Positions 44,250-56,891 of a DNA stretch of 64,000 nucleotides are shown piece after piece. Made by a program: the position numbers and the translations under genes. The number at the start of each line of letters is the position of its first letter. The stretch's first letter is position 1. Location: assembly GCF_030272615.1 (NCBI RefSeq), contig NC_081410.1, positions 501,728,442-501,792,441 on the forward strand, in the 5' to 3' direction. The notes under the pieces were generated by a model. It worked only from the letters and a program-made list of their open reading frames with translations, searched no databases and was not told the origin of the DNA. Origin of the DNA: Cryptomeria japonica. Taxonomy: Eukaryota; Streptophyta; Pinopsida; Cupressales; Cupressaceae.

Positions 44250-44554
44250 AATAATGGAGATCCATCAATCCTGTGGATTTCATGTTTATTTGTCACGAAG
44301 GATTGATGAAGGTACATGCTACTCCTTTGGGGAGAAAGTCTGATGTAAAGTTCTGATTTAATGCTCTGTTATAATTTTTCTTATTTATGTAGCAGGGATG
44401 ATGAAAGAGGCAGTAGTAGAATTAAGGACAAGTGATGCATTTATAGATTTGGCATTTTTTTCAAATGGGGAGAAGAAAAGAATATAAATCAGATATGGAA
44501 AACATATGAGAAGTTGAAGATCAGATTGAGTGAGGCATTGGTTTAGGGGGAGAT
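44250..44554 (+). other. Copia B 3' non-coding flank with a PPT-like motif
   Basis: ATTTGGCATTTTTTTCAAAT then GGGGAGAAG (44448-44476) repeats the internal PPT-like motif seen in Copia A, N1 and N2. The GAGAT at 44550-44554 is the left TSD of the Gypsy insertion. Confidence 0.6.
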
Positions 44555-46177
44555 TGATGGGGTTCACCTAGCTTTCTCACACTTCACCTAGTTGGTGTTG
44601 CTCAATTCTACCAACTCTCTAGGTCTAGCTATGCTCTAAGACCTCCAAGTCCTTCTCAATCTCTTCTAGGGATTGATTCTTGTCAATCTCAAGGTGTTTT
44701 CTTCAAGTGTTTAAGTAGGAACCCTAACAATTCACAATGTTTCCCATGTGCTCATTATGGTTGTCTTGGCTTCAACTTGTCAATTTGACCTCTTGCTGTT
44801 GTGAGTTGATGCAGAGGTGGGGAAGTGGCTTTTAACATGTTTTGAATACCTTTTGGGTCCATTTGAGGTTTGCATCCATTTGCTTTCTTACCGATTTCAC
44901 CATTTTGCCTAGAAAAGGACTATAAGGAAATGAGCCCTATTAGGCCTCCAAATCCGGTTTTCTAGGGCTTGGAAGAAATTGGTCCATAAGACCCTGCAAC
45001 AAGGTTTGATTTTATTCAGTGAAACACCTAAGCCCAAGTTATTTTAGTGGCTTTGGTTTCTCAACCCACCGTACAATGCCCTAACCCAAAAATGAGGGGT
45101 TTGAAGGGTTTCTAGGCCTTCTAACCAGTAGTGACTGGTCAAGTTTGGAAAATGAGCATCAAATGGTCTTCTCAAGGCTTACCCTTGCATAGGAAGCTTT
45201 GTATGAACTTCATGGATGCCTCCAAAAGGTTAGATTGTGGTTTTACATTTACCCCTGCAGTTTACACTCCAAATTCACTTTGTCTCCTCTAGACGGGTTG
45301 CTCCTAGACTCACCTAGAACAAGGTGACAGTTATATCAAACTTCATCTTCAGAACTTATCCCTGCATATGTAAAATTTACAAGTGGTTTCCTTCCATGTC
45401 CCAACAGGCCGTGATCGTAGCACGTAGGGATTTCATGGGGCAACCATTTTACACAAAAGTGCTATTTACAAGCCAAAACTATCTGTTTGCAAACAAAGCA
45501 ATGAAAACACTAATACAACATAACTTAAAAGCTTGAAATTAAACGAATAATTTTGAAACACACCAAAGAAACTCAATCCATTACTAGATCAATGGATTCA
45601 ATCCATTTGTATTCACAATATCAACAAAATAAGCCAAAATGATGTCAAACAATCTGAAAATGAGTAGTTTCAGATTGTTGATCTTACAAAAACAAAAATC
45701 CAACCTTGGTAACCATACAAGAGAAGGTTTTTATATCCTTCTCCATGTGTGGAGGCATTCTAGGGCATTGGTATATCCGTAATCCCATCACTAAGCATTT
45801 TAGGACAAAAATTGTCATGACAACTTTTCCAACTTTGCACTTTTTGCACTTTTTTCTTTTCTAATCCATGAAACGTATTCTAAGTCATTACTCATGACTT
45901 GTTAAAGCATTCCTAAGACTATTTTAACCATCCCTAATGCTTATACCAAGTTTTACTACATTTGACCATCAACAAGGTCAATTTCCTACTCAAACCACTA
46001 CCTATGCACAAAATGCAAACCTAAGAAGAACTAACTCAATCTATGCCTACATTATACTCATCACACTCACTCTTAGACTCTCCTAGAGTTTTTATTCAAT
46101 ACCTTACTTGTCTAAGGTCAGTACAAGCCAAAATTGAGAAAAACCTATAAGCCTAAGTCCTAGATGCTCCTCCACCA
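44555..46177 (-). repeat. Gypsy 3' LTR
   Basis: 1,623 bp, collinear with 51972-53615. On the minus strand it starts TGGTGGAGGAGCATC after the PPT TTTGGGAGAA and ends GGTGAACCCCATCA. Confidence 0.9.
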
Positions 46178-46197
46178 TTCTCCCAAACATAAGAAAA

Positions 46198-47238
46198 TTA
46201 TGTGACCTCCTTGGGAATTAGATTCTGATCAATTCCTAATTTCTTAAACTCTATCTCAAGCACCCATGTAGCTTCAACATCATCCATACCCTGCCACTTG
46301 ATTAGGTGCTCCCAATAGGTTTGATGCCTTGTCTTCTTGGCAATCCTTGAACTCAACACCTTCTCAGCCTTTTGATTTGGTTTTGTTGGTAGTTGAAGGT
46401 TGTTGGAATCATCTGAACCTTGGATTGGTCCTTTGTAGGCAACTAAGTTTGCTATGTTGAAAACCAGTGACAATCTTATGTCACTAGGTAGGTCCACCTT
46501 GTAGGCATTTTCTCTATACTTGGATAGAATGGCACATGGACCCAACCGTCTCATTTGCAAGTTGTTAGGAACTCCTTGATGTAGCCTTTCTTTTTTTAGG
46601 TGCACCATGACAAGATATCCCACTTGAAATTGGAGGTTCTTCCTTCTTGCATCAACTTTTTGCTTAATTTTGCTTGTGTTCTCCATCAATGCTTGTTGGA
46701 CTAATTCATGTACCTCCTTCATTGACAGAGAAAAGTCTTTTGCATATCCACTTCTTGCTATTGCATTACCTAAGTCTCTCAACTCCAAAATACCCCTTGG
46801 GTGAACACCATAAACCACTTCAAAAGGGCTCTTGCCGGTGGTCCTATTTATTGTATCATTGTATGCATATTCAGCTTGTGGAAGCACTTGATCCCATGTT
46901 TGACCATAATCTTTGGTAAGGAACCTCAATAAGTTCCCTAAACTCCTATTCACCACTTCGGTCTGCCCATCTGTTTGAGGATGGTAGGCTGATCCAAAAG
47001 ATAGGTTGGTGCCAAGCTTTTGCCAAAGTGTCTTCCAAAAATGACTCATGAACTTTGAGTCCCTATCCGAAACAATTCTCATGGCTAAACCATGTATCCT
47101 TACTATTTCCTTAAAGAACAAATGAGCTATTTGGCATGCATCATGAGTAGTCTTGCAAGGCACAAAGTGGCTCATCTTACTAAATCTGTCCACAATGACA
47201 TAAATGCTATCAAATCCTTGCTTTGTCCTTGGTAAACC
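46198..47238 (-). pseudogene. Gypsy integrase core and chromodomain
   Basis: The frame resumes on the 3' side of the solo LTR with LPRTKQGFDSIYVIVDRFSKM (first catalytic Asp just upstream, in the other part), then SDRDSKFMSHFW (second Asp), GSAYHPQTDGQTEVVNRSLG (with the catalytic Glu), and the GPCAILSKYRENAYKVDLP segment. The C-terminal HLIKWQGMDDVEATWV (about 46240-46300) is a chromodomain, which in chromoviruses directs integration to marked chromatin. It ends at TAA near 46198. This part has no internal stops. Confidence 0.9.
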
Positions 47239-48390
47239 TATTGGCATTTTTGATGTTTATGTTGTGATTGTCATTGATGGAAACACACTTGCATTGAGAT
47301 CCCCTTTATATGTATGAGTTAGAGCACAACCAGTATTTGTTCCAATCGGTATGTTATATTATAGTCTTTTGACTATTGATGTTTTGCAGAATGTGTTTCC
47401 TACTCTGAAGCGACATGTTGACCTCAAGCGGTTCGTAGACCCCAAGCGGTATGAGAGATTAAAGCGGCATAACACATTTTTACCAGTCTTCATTTTTTGT
47501 CAAATCGACAACCGAATTTTGTATGAACTGGTAATATTCTATGATGAGTTACCAACTGGCATTTTGTGATGAGTTACCATCCACCGATTGTTTGACGACG
47601 TCGACACCTAAACGGTGCTTTTTGTGTCATGGTACCAAGTATGTCTAGGTTCATTGAACCTAGGAAATTGTTATGTAATCCTATTGGACCAACATGAAAT
47701 TAGATTCCTTTATAAGGACATCATGTCTAGGGTTTTAGGTTGTTGATGTGGATATAGCGAAAGTTTATGTTGTTGCTAGGGTTTAAGGTGATTGAGGAGT
47801 TGGAGAGAATATGAATGTGTAGAAGACTAAAGTAATGCTGGAGTGCATTAGGAATGAGCTATCAAGGATCTAACCAAGTAGTCTATGCTACTAGCTAGAT
47901 CAAACACTTGTTGATTACTCACATCTTTGACAAGTCTGTAGCCCTTAACCGGGTAGGCCCAAAAGCCTTTTGTAAATCCTCTAACAAGGTGGTTCACATG
48001 CGTGGATCTAAAATCCTCTAGCAAGGTAGTCTTTAATAGGACATATCTCCTAACAAAGATTGAGATTCCTAACAAGATCTGTTATGGTAAAGAACATTGT
48101 AAGACCTTAACCGGTCTGACCTCAACTGGTCTGGTTCCTATTCTGTAGATAGTTACTTGTGAGTTCCATCTCACCGTGATTTTTCCCATTTGGGTTTCCA
48201 CGTCAAAATCTCTTATGTTATGGTGTTTTTTCTTCTATGTGTGAATGCATTATTAGCTATTTGGTTTGCATGTGTGTTAACCGGTTTGTCTACTAAACTA
48301 TTTTACCAGTTTACTATTAGTCTTGCAAAGTGTTTAAGTGTCAAGATTTTTGGTATACTAATTCACCCCTCCCCCTCTTAGTATTCATCA
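47239..48390 (+). mobile_element. Solo LTR inside Gypsy integrase
   Basis: A perfect 5-bp TSD AAACC flanks it (47234-47238, 48391-48395). It starts TATTGGCATTTTTGATG (TG decayed to TA) and ends TTCATCA. It contains GTGATTTTTCCCATTTGGGT then TTCCACGT (48176-48203) and TAATTCACCCCTCCCCCTCT (48359-48378), the Copia-type LTR motifs of this window. No internal sequence, PBS or PPT adjoins it, so it arose by LTR-LTR recombination. Removing it rejoins the integrase frame. Confidence 0.9.
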
Positions 48391-48395
48391 AAACC

Positions 48396-51300
48396 TACTA
48401 CAAAGTTCATACTAATGCACTCCTAAGGTCTATTTGGTATGGGAAGAGGTTGGTATAAACCGACATTTGAAGAAGTACCCTTGGCCTTTTAGTAAACTAT
48501 GCAAGTCTCCACATACTTTTTCACATCTTGATTCGTCCTAGGCCAATAGTAGTACCTCTGAACCAACTCTTGAGTCTTATTGACTCCAAAATGACCACTA
48601 AGGCTTCCTATATGCTTCTCTTGAATGAGGTTTTCTCTCATTGAGCCTCTAGGCACACAAAGTTGTCCACCTCAAAACAATAGTCCATTTTGCAAAGTAA
48701 AATTAGAATAATCACTATGGAAATGATTTTGATACTCCTTATACACCTTGTAGTCATTTGAGAAGTCTTCATCCTCCAGGTATAGGTTTCTAAAACTGTC
48801 AGCACCTATGCTCCTCAATTGGATTTCTTGGACTATCAAAAGTCTCTTGCTTAATGCATCAACAACCCGGTTTAACTGTCCTTTCTTGTGCTTGATTGTG
48901 AATGTGTAGGCTTGCATGTGCTCCACCCATTTCATGTTTTTATGACTGAGTTTAGAAAGCTCAATGCTTGATTGTCCGTATAGACTACAAATTCCTTAGG
49001 AAGGAGATAGTGTCTCCACTTCCTCAAAGCTTTCACTAAAGCATATAGTTCCAAGTCATAAGAGGAGTACTTCCTCTTTGCATCACTTAGCTTCTCACTA
49101 TGGAAAGCTACTGGTCTTTCTACTTGAACATTGCTTGCTTCACATTCCACTATGAAGAGTTTCTCAAAACTAGGCAACACTAGCACCAGTTGAGTAGCTA
49201 TCTTCTCCTTCAAGATTTCAAACCCTCTATTTTCTTGTTCACTCCACTGAAACTTTTCCTTCATTCCACCTCTAATGGTGTCTAACATTGTGCACATATA
49301 GCACTGAATTGCCTAGTGAACTTCCTGTAGTACTGAGCTAGTCCATGGAAGCTTCTCACCTCTGTTGCTGACTTAGGTGTAGGCCAATTTACTATGGCTT
49401 CAACCTTGTTGGGATCCATCTTGAGGTTTCCTTGAGACAACACAAACCCAGGGTAAACCAACTCCTCCTTAACAAATTCACACTTGTCCAAGTTCATGGT
49501 TAGCTATTCATCATACAATCTTTGTAGTACATCTTGCAAATGATTAATATGATTTGCCCTATCCTTACTGAAAATGAGAATATCATCTAGATATACCACC
49601 ACAAATTTACGTATGAAGTTGTTCATCACCTCATTCATGAGTCTCATGAAGGTTCTTGGAGCATTGGATAAGCCAAATGGCATTGCAAGCCATTCATAAA
49701 GACCCTCTGTAGTCTTAAATGCAGTTTTCCACTCATCACCCTCCTTAATCCTAATTTGGTGGTATCCACTTTTAAGGTCAATCTTGGTAAAGTACTTGGA
49801 TTCCCATAAAAAATCCATTAGGTCTTCTATTCTAGGAATTGGAAACCTATATCTGATGGTGATCCTATTTGTATCTCTAGAATCAGTACACAATCTCCAA
49901 GTACCACCTTTCTTTGGAGCTAACACTGTAGGGACAACACAAGGGCTAATACTTTTCCTAATTAGGCCTTTGTCTAAAAGCTCTTGGATTTTCTTGCCAA
50001 TCTCAAAATTTCATTGGGGAGTCATTTTGTAAGTTGCCTTGTTAGGTAAGGATGTTCCAGGAATGAAGTCTATTTGATGGCTTATGGTTCTTTTTGGAGA
50101 TAAGGTGGTTGGCTGTCCATCACTCACTATGCCTTTGAACTTCTTCAACAAGTCTTGAACCTATATTGGCAAATCTGGCTGCTCTTTCTTGTCTTCTTCT
50201 TTAGGCTTCATTACTAGTGCAAACACTATACCTTCACCTTCCTCAAGTGTCTTCAAGAACCGTTTTTCACTCACCAAAAGAACATTAGGACCTGCTGCCC
50301 TCTTTTCACTTTGCTCAAGGATAGAATGAATCTTGAATGTGACTCCATCTTTCTTGAATGAGTATGCATTCTTGGCTCCATCATGAATAGCTTGTCTATC
50401 AAATTGCCATGGTTCTCCTAATAGAAGATTGCAATCATCCATGGGTATGACATCACATAACACTTTGTCCTTATACCTTCCAATGGTAAAATCTACCCAT
50501 GCTTTCTCATTGACTAGGACATGTTGGCCTTTGTTAAACCAGGTGACTCTATATGGGTTGTTGTGAGGTATCCTTTGCAATCTGAGCTTACTCACTGCCT
50601 CTTCTGACACAATGTTGTCTGTTGACCCTAAATCAATGATCACTTTAAAAACCTTGTCCATAATCTTGTATTTGATCCTAAATAAGGACCTTCTTTGGCT
50701 TGGCTCTTCTCTGACTGGTTCTTTGATCAAAGTTCTCCTTATCATCAAGTTGTCACCTACCTCTGATTCCAAGGCAAAATCTGAAGTCTTGTTGCTTGAA
50801 GAATCTTCATGAAGATAGTTCACTCTTTTTTCACCACCTTGTAATGATAATCCCTTCTCTAGACACCTATATGTTGGATGACCAAGTTGGTTGCAATGGT
50901 AACACTTCATTGTTGCAAAATATGAGGAACCTCTACCTTGTCCACTAGATCTTCCTCTAAAACCACTATTTGATCCCCTTCCTGTATTGAATCCTCCTTT
51001 ACTAGTGCCACTCTCTTACTGCTCAGTGAGTTTAGACTCACCTTGTGTTCTTTGTTTAGAACATCTTCCTCCAAAGCCTCCCCTATGGCTTCTATTGTCT
51101 TTTCCTCTACATTTGCCCCTATTGCTACTTGAGTCATGTCTTCTTTTCAGTTTTTCTTCCACCCTAAGGGAAAGTTGATAGGTTTGATGAACTGTCTTTG
51201 GACTCATTAAACCGATTTCTTCTTGGATGTTCCACCGTAGACCATTTAGGTACCTAGCAACTTTGAGACTCTCTTCTTCCACCGCATGAGATCTAAGGCT

Positions 51301-51921
51301 AAGTTTATGGAACTCCTCCATATACCTACTGACATCAAGGTCTTTTTATCTTAATTTTTTCCTTTTCCCATGAATTTGTACTTCATATTCATTAGGGAGA
51401 TAGACTTCTTTGATTTTGACTAACATCGCCTTCCAAGAAGAGATGGGTGCTTTGCCCATTTTCTTTCTCTCATCTTGCACAAATTTCCACCATGTGAGAG
51501 CAGCTCATCTTATCCTTGACTTGGCTACTTTGACTATTTGGGATTCAGTTATGCCTTCCCATTCAAAATGGTTCTCCATACCTTCTATCCATTCTAAGAC
51601 CACTTCTACCTCCATCTTACCAGTGAAGAATGACAATCCTTCTAGTGATTTACCACTTAAGGCCTTCAATGCCTTTAGGAAATGTTCTTGTTCTAAGACA
51701 AGATCAGGTTCAGGTACTTTGTCTATCTCTGACACTTCTTTACCCTTCCCTTCTACTCCAATGTTTACCAACACTTCGTCTACCTTGGTTTCAACCTCAC
51801 CAAGCTTACTCTCCAATTCAAGCAACTTCTCTTTCAGGAGTCTATTTTCTTCCTCCTGATCATCCACCTTCTTTTCCAATGCTGCATTGGTCACCATGTT
51901 TTTGTCTCCTATAGATTCCAC
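48396..51921 (-). pseudogene. Gypsy gag-pol up to the integrase zinc domain
   Basis: Minus strand from ATG at 51921. N-terminal coiled coil, retrotransposon gag domain (LEWIEGMENHFEWEGI, then ALTWW, MEEFHKLSLR). Knuckle CYHCNQLGHPTYRC (50904-50863). Protease FKVIIDLGSTDNIVS, with Leu in place of the Ser/Thr after the catalytic Asp. [37 protein letters not shown], and YLDD (49593-49582). RNase H: YSSYDLELYALVKAL, VVYTDNQALSFL, LNRVVDALSKR. The integrase zinc domain H..H..C has its last Cys lost beside a stop. Nonsense codons occur at 51505, 51346, 51016, 50161 and 49504 and in 50160-49927; frameshifts lie near 49300 and 48940. Confidence 0.9.
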
Positions 51922-51954
51922 TGAGGAAATCTACTCACCTAGCCCAAATCTTAT

Positions 51955-51968
51955 AAGCTCTGATACCA
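51955..51968 (-). promoter_or_regulatory. Gypsy primer binding site
   Basis: Minus strand TGGTATCAGAGCTT, three bases inside the LTR end at 51972. Complementary to initiator tRNA-Met. Confidence 0.85.
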
Positions 51969-51971
51969 ATT

Positions 51972-53615
51972 TGATGGGGTTCACCTAGCTTGCTCACACT
52001 TCACCTAGCTGGTGTTGCTCAATTCCACCAACTCTCTAGGTCTAGCTATGATCTAAGACCTCCAATTCTTCTCAATCTCTTCTAGGGATTTCTTCTTGTC
52101 AATCTCAAGGTGTTTTCTTCAAGTGTTTAACTAGGAACCCTACCAATTCACAATGTTTCCCATGTGCTCATTATGGTTGTCTTGGCTTCAACTTGTCAAT
52201 TTGACCTCCTGCTATTGTGAGATGATGTAGAGGTGTGGATGTGGCTTCTAACATGTTTTGAATACCTTTTGGGTCCATTTGAAATTTGCATCCATTTTCT
52301 TTCTTACCGATTTCACCATTTTGCCTAGAAAAGGGCTACAAGGAAATGAGCCCTATTAGGCCTCCAAATCCAGTTTTCTAGGGCTTGCAAGAAAATGGTC
52401 CAAAAAATCCTATAAAAAGGATTTATTTTCTTCAATTATACACCTAACCCAAAGATATTTTAGTGGTTTTGGTTTCTCAACCCACCGTACAATGCCCTAA
52501 CCCAAAAATGAGGGTTTTGAAGGGTTTCTAGGCCTTCTAACAGACAGTGTCTGGTGAAGTTTGGAAAATGAGAATCAAATGGTCTTTTCAAGGCTTCCCC
52601 TTGCATAGGAAACTCTTTATGAAATTCATGGACCCCTCCAAAAGGTTAGATTGTGGTTTTGCGTTTACCCCTGCACTTTACACTCCAAATTCACTCTGTC
52701 TCCTCTAGCCGAGTTGCTCCCGAACTTGCCTAGAACAAGGTGACAGTCATATCAAACTTCATCTTCAGAACTTGTCCTTGCATATATACACTGTATAAGT
52801 GGTTTCCTTCCATTTCCAAATAGACCATGATGTTATCATGAAGGGATTTCATGGGGCAACCATTTTACATAAAAGTGCTATTTACAAGCCAAAATTGGCT
52901 GTTTGCAAACAAAACAATGAAAACACTAATACAACATAACTTCAAAGCTTTAAATGAAACTAATAACTTTAAAACACACCAAAGAAACTCAATCCATAAT
53001 TGGATCAATGGATTCAATCCATTTGTATTTACAATATGAGCAAAATAAGCCGAAATGATGTCAAACAGTCCGAAAATGAGTAGTTTCAGATTGTTGATAT
53101 TACAAATACAAAACTCCAACCTTGGTAATTATAAAAGAGAAGGTTTTTATAGTATTCCCCATGTGTGGAGGAATTATAGGGCATTGGTCTATTCCTAACC
53201 CCATTGTTAAGCATTTTAGGACAAAAATTGTCATGACAACTTTCAAAAGTCGTCATGACAACTTTTGCAACTTTGCACTTTTTGCACTTTTTGGTTTTCT
53301 AATCCATGAAACCTATTATAAGTCATTAATCCTGACTTTTTAAATCATTCCTAAGACTATTTTAACCCTCCCTAATTCTTATACCAAGTTTTACCACTTT
53401 TGACCATCAAGAAGGTCAATTTCCTACTCTAACCACTACCTATGCACAAAATGCAAGCCTAAGAAGAACTAACTCAAACTAGGCCTACATTTTACTCATC
53501 AAACTCACTCTTGGACCCTCTTGGAGTCCTTATTAAATAATTTAATTGGATAAGGTCAGTACAAGAAAAAATTGAGAAAAACCTATAAGCCTAAGCCCTA
53601 GGTGTTGATGCACTA
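51972..53615 (-). repeat. Gypsy 5' LTR
   Basis: 1,644 bp, collinear with 44555-46177. On the minus strand it starts TAGTGCATCAACACC (TG decayed to TA) next to TSD GAGAT. It contains a 20-bp tandem duplication (ATGACAACTTT..GTCATGACAACTTTTGC, about 53232-53268) that the 3' LTR lacks. Confidence 0.9.
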
Positions 53616-53702
53616 GAGATGACAAAAGGAGAACCGATAGAGATGTGATATCGGCAAGCAAGTTGCAGATGATGATGTTATTCTCTTTGTATAACTGATT
53701 AG

Positions 53703-53730
53703 TGTTTCCATCAATACCAGAGGAGGAGAT
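53703..53730 (+). promoter_or_regulatory. Copia B polypurine tract
   Basis: TGTTTCCATCAATACCAGAG then GAGGAGAT precedes the LTR start at 53731. It is a variant of the GTTGCCATCAATGCCAAAGG sequence before the other PPTs. Confidence 0.75.
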
Positions 53731-56700
53731 TGTTGGCATTTGGCATAACTAATGCAGATCAGGTGATGCAGTTGAAGTTGGATGACTACACCAGTAAAAG
53801 ATAGAAGTCTATTTGTGATGAAGAGATTGAGATTTTGTGAATAGATGACATGATCAGTTATTTGCATTGTCATCGTTGGCAACTAAGGTTCCTAATGTTT
53901 TGTTTTTTCATCTAAGTGATTTGGTTTACTGAAAGATAGGGTTTACCGATAGTGAACTAAAGTCTGTGAAATAGGACTTTAACTGATAAAGCAAAATTGT
54001 TTTGATTGGATCGGTCGATCGGTGATGACTGGTGATTTTTGGTTTGGATGGTGAGCTTGTATCAGGAAAGGTGTATATGACCAGAACCAGAACTTGTGAT
54101 CATTACCAGAAGGCATGTTTCAAAATTCTAATAAAGTTTTGCCAAGGTTTTAGTAGGGTTTAAGGATCGGTGAAGAAATCATGAAATTGATAATGATTTT
54201 TGTTATGATGGTGATCAACAATGAGTCTACATGAAGTTGGTAACATGGCAGAACCTGTGTAAAAGATTTGATAGTTGTTTTGGTCTGATTCAAGGAATAT
54301 TTTCTTGGGAAACAACGAAACACTTAGTAGAGTGTTTTCAGAAAAGAGATCTGATTTCTGTGATGGGTTAAGACCAATCAATGATTGATATTGCATTGTA
54401 ATTTATTGTAATGATTTGTATAGCGATCTATGATGATATCTTGTGATCTAATTGTAAGCTCATGATGTAATTAGGTTTTGTGACCGAGCTAGTTGAGATG
54501 GCTATTTAGGTTGACACAGTTGATGTTTATTGTGTCGGTGGTCTTAGAGAATGTGTTAAGCCATCCAAGTGAAGTGTGAGATCTGCATGATAGTTGCAGA
54601 GTGTTGTGTATGATGAATAATGATGAACAGTAAGTACCAAACTGGTACTGAGAAGGGGGGTGAATCAGTACAGACAAAAACTTTCCCTCAACCAGTTTGA
54701 CTGCAAAGACTGTACTTAACTAGTAAACTGTAACACCAGTCTAAATCAGGGTACTACTAGTTACACACAGTGAAAGTATGAATAGCATAAACTAGTAAAC
54801 ACTTAGATCTCTACACAATCTAATATCTCATTTCCACTTCACCCTTATGCATAAACAAGTAATATATCATCAGAAATATAATGACTACCAGTTCAACATG
54901 CTTTACCACTTAACAAAAAATATTAAAGCATCACATGAAAAGAATCACACATGACACATAGATTTTTCACGTGGAAACCCAACTGGGAAAAACCATGGTG
55001 GGGATGAATACCCACAAGCTGTTCTTTGAACTCTTTTTAAGTCTGTTCTATTAGGAGCCTAGTTCGGTTAAAGACTTTTACAATAGGTTCTGCTAGGAAC
55101 CGATCCTATTAGGGATCACTCGATTAAGGGATGGCTAAATACCTGGTTAAAGGTTAGAACCCTATTAAAGGTTACCTCGCAAGAGGATTTGATGAACTCA
55201 TTGAATTGAGTCACCCTGTTAAAGGATTTACACAAAATCCTGTTAAAGCTACCTACTTAAGGGATTTTCCAACTGCTGAAATGGTTAGAAGTCAATAGGT
55301 AATACACCGATTTGATAACAGCATTGAATGCCAAGGCAGATCCATTTTAGCTCCTTTTCTTCTGCAATCACACTCTGCAGATATCAACACACTTCTCCAG
55401 TCTAGCAAGAATGGAGCATCTCTTCACTTGGATACACACATAGCATTTGCCAACAACTTCAAAATAAAAAACATCAACGAACTTATAGGAAACAGATAGG
55501 TCGGTAGCATAAACCCTAAACCCTAAACATTTAGGTTTAACAATTCAGTCAGTTCAATCCTGGCCATTAATGATACTGCATTCAATACAACAGTCTTAAA
55601 CAGATCTCAAGATGTTCTCTAACATTCATTCTTTGCCGCTTCAGGAAGCTGATAACCCATCATGCGCTCTCCACCGTTTACAAAGACTTTGCACATTCCC
55701 AAGGTAGATAGGATCAGTCTCCATGCAAGATCCTCAAGGAAATACTTCACGCTCACAAGGCTGATGTGGAAACACTATTTGGTCTTCATTACAATGCTAA
55801 CTCATCACAAGATGTCATTGGTTGAATCACACATGCTTGGAATGCATCAACCGGAAACCTTGAAGTTGAGACTACCAATCGATAGTCATGCCAAATGAAA
55901 CCCCGATACAAAACTTCCCATATACCAGTTCTCATTCCAACATACTGCTTCAATTTTTTACATATACCGGTTCACATTATCATACCGGTTCTCACATATA
56001 CCAGTTCACAATATCATGCCAATTCTCTTGCCACTTTTCTTACTTCAACATATTGACATCAATGACAACACACAATATCATCATGTCAGCAAAATCTGCA
56101 CATATGCCAACAGTGTATAACTAGATCTGATCAAGCAAGCAGAGAAGTGAAAGTAAACAGATCATTTTTTTACTATTATTCCCTAACACTTGCAGCAGGT
56201 AAAATCCCTTAACCAGATAGGTCCTAACATGGCTTAAAAATTTAAGTCCCCTAACAGGGAAGCTCTCAAAAGAGTGTTAAATCCTCTCATGATGTTGATC
56301 CTAATAGATCATCAAGATCCTAATTGGGCTGCAAGGCAAATCCCTAACCAGGTGACTCCTAATAGGGTATGCTCCTAACCGAGTGTATTGTAAGATCCTA
56401 ACAGGGATAAGCTCCTAACAGGGCATACTTCAAAAAAGTATAAATATTTGTGGGTGCCAACTCCCACCATAGTTTTTCCCTATTTGGGTTTCCATGTCAA
56501 AAACTTATGGTGTTCATGTGTGGAATGTTTTTCATGTGATTTTCTTGTTTATATTTTATTTCATGCATTATTTCTGAGACATTGGTTATGATGTGTTATC
56601 AGAAGTTTATTAGAGGTTATGGGTACTAATAAGAAGTTGTTTGAGAAAGTATTTTATCTTATTGATAAGGTCAATGAGTTGTTAAATGATCAAGTTTATA

Positions 56701-56891
56701 TGATTGCTTTGGTGGTGAAAGTAGTCGTAAATGATTTGTTAATGTGTTAAGAAAATTATTACAAAAGTTGAGATATTTGTTAAATGGTTTTAGATCTGAG
56801 ATAAGTTTGATTTTGAGTTAAAGTTTGAATTGGTCTTAATACTGATTCAATCCCCCCTCTCAGTATTAACCGGATCCTCATAGGATTAACA
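53731..56891 (+). repeat. Copia B 3' LTR, split by a solo LTR
   Basis: It starts TGTTGGCATTTGGC and ends AGGATTAACA, about 1,650 bp without the insertion. Motifs: CATAGTTTTTCCCTATTTGGGT (about 56468-56489) and CTGATTCAATCCCCCCTCTC (56847-56866). Just right of it lies the RT of Copia C. Confidence 0.8.
54611..56112 (-). mobile_element. Solo LTR in the Copia B LTR
   Basis: Perfect TSD GTGTA (54606-54610, 56113-56117). On the minus strand it starts TGTTGGCATATGTGC and ends TATTCATCA. It carries the shared motifs on the minus strand: TTCACCCCCCTTCTCAGTAC (about 54646-54665) and GGTTTTTCCCAGTTGGGTTT then CCACGTG (about 54968-54995). A telomere-like run AAACCCTAAACCCTAAAC (55511-55528) lies inside. 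It is 1,502 bp with no internal sequence. Confidence 0.9.

Larger units (their letters stand above)
44555..53615 (-). mobile_element. Gypsy chromovirus-like element with both LTRs
   Basis: LTRs 51972-53615 (5') and 44555-46177 (3') are flanked by a perfect TSD GAGAT (44550-44554, 53616-53620). PBS at 51968-51955 (minus TGGTATCAGAGCTT). Order gag, knuckle, protease, RT, RNase H, integrase, chromodomain is that of a Ty3/gypsy chromovirus. A solo LTR (47239-48390) interrupts integrase. Gag-RT is one frame from 51921 to about 49300 with nonsense codons only. Confidence 0.9.
42247..56891 (+). mobile_element. Copia B: 5'-truncated Ty1/copia element, twice interrupted
   Basis: It begins inside pol without LTR, gag, protease or most of integrase. 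RT, RNase H and 3' non-coding sequence run to 44549. A Gypsy insertion (44555-53615, TSD GAGAT) follows, then the rest of the 3' flank with PPT (53703-53730) and the 3' LTR (53731-56891), itself split by a solo LTR (54611-56112). The frame and LTR type place it near Copia A. Confidence 0.8.

Noticed and set aside
55511-55528. A true interstitial telomere or chromosome-fusion site
   Set aside because: There are only about two and a half repeats and they lie inside an LTR; too short for a telomere remnant.
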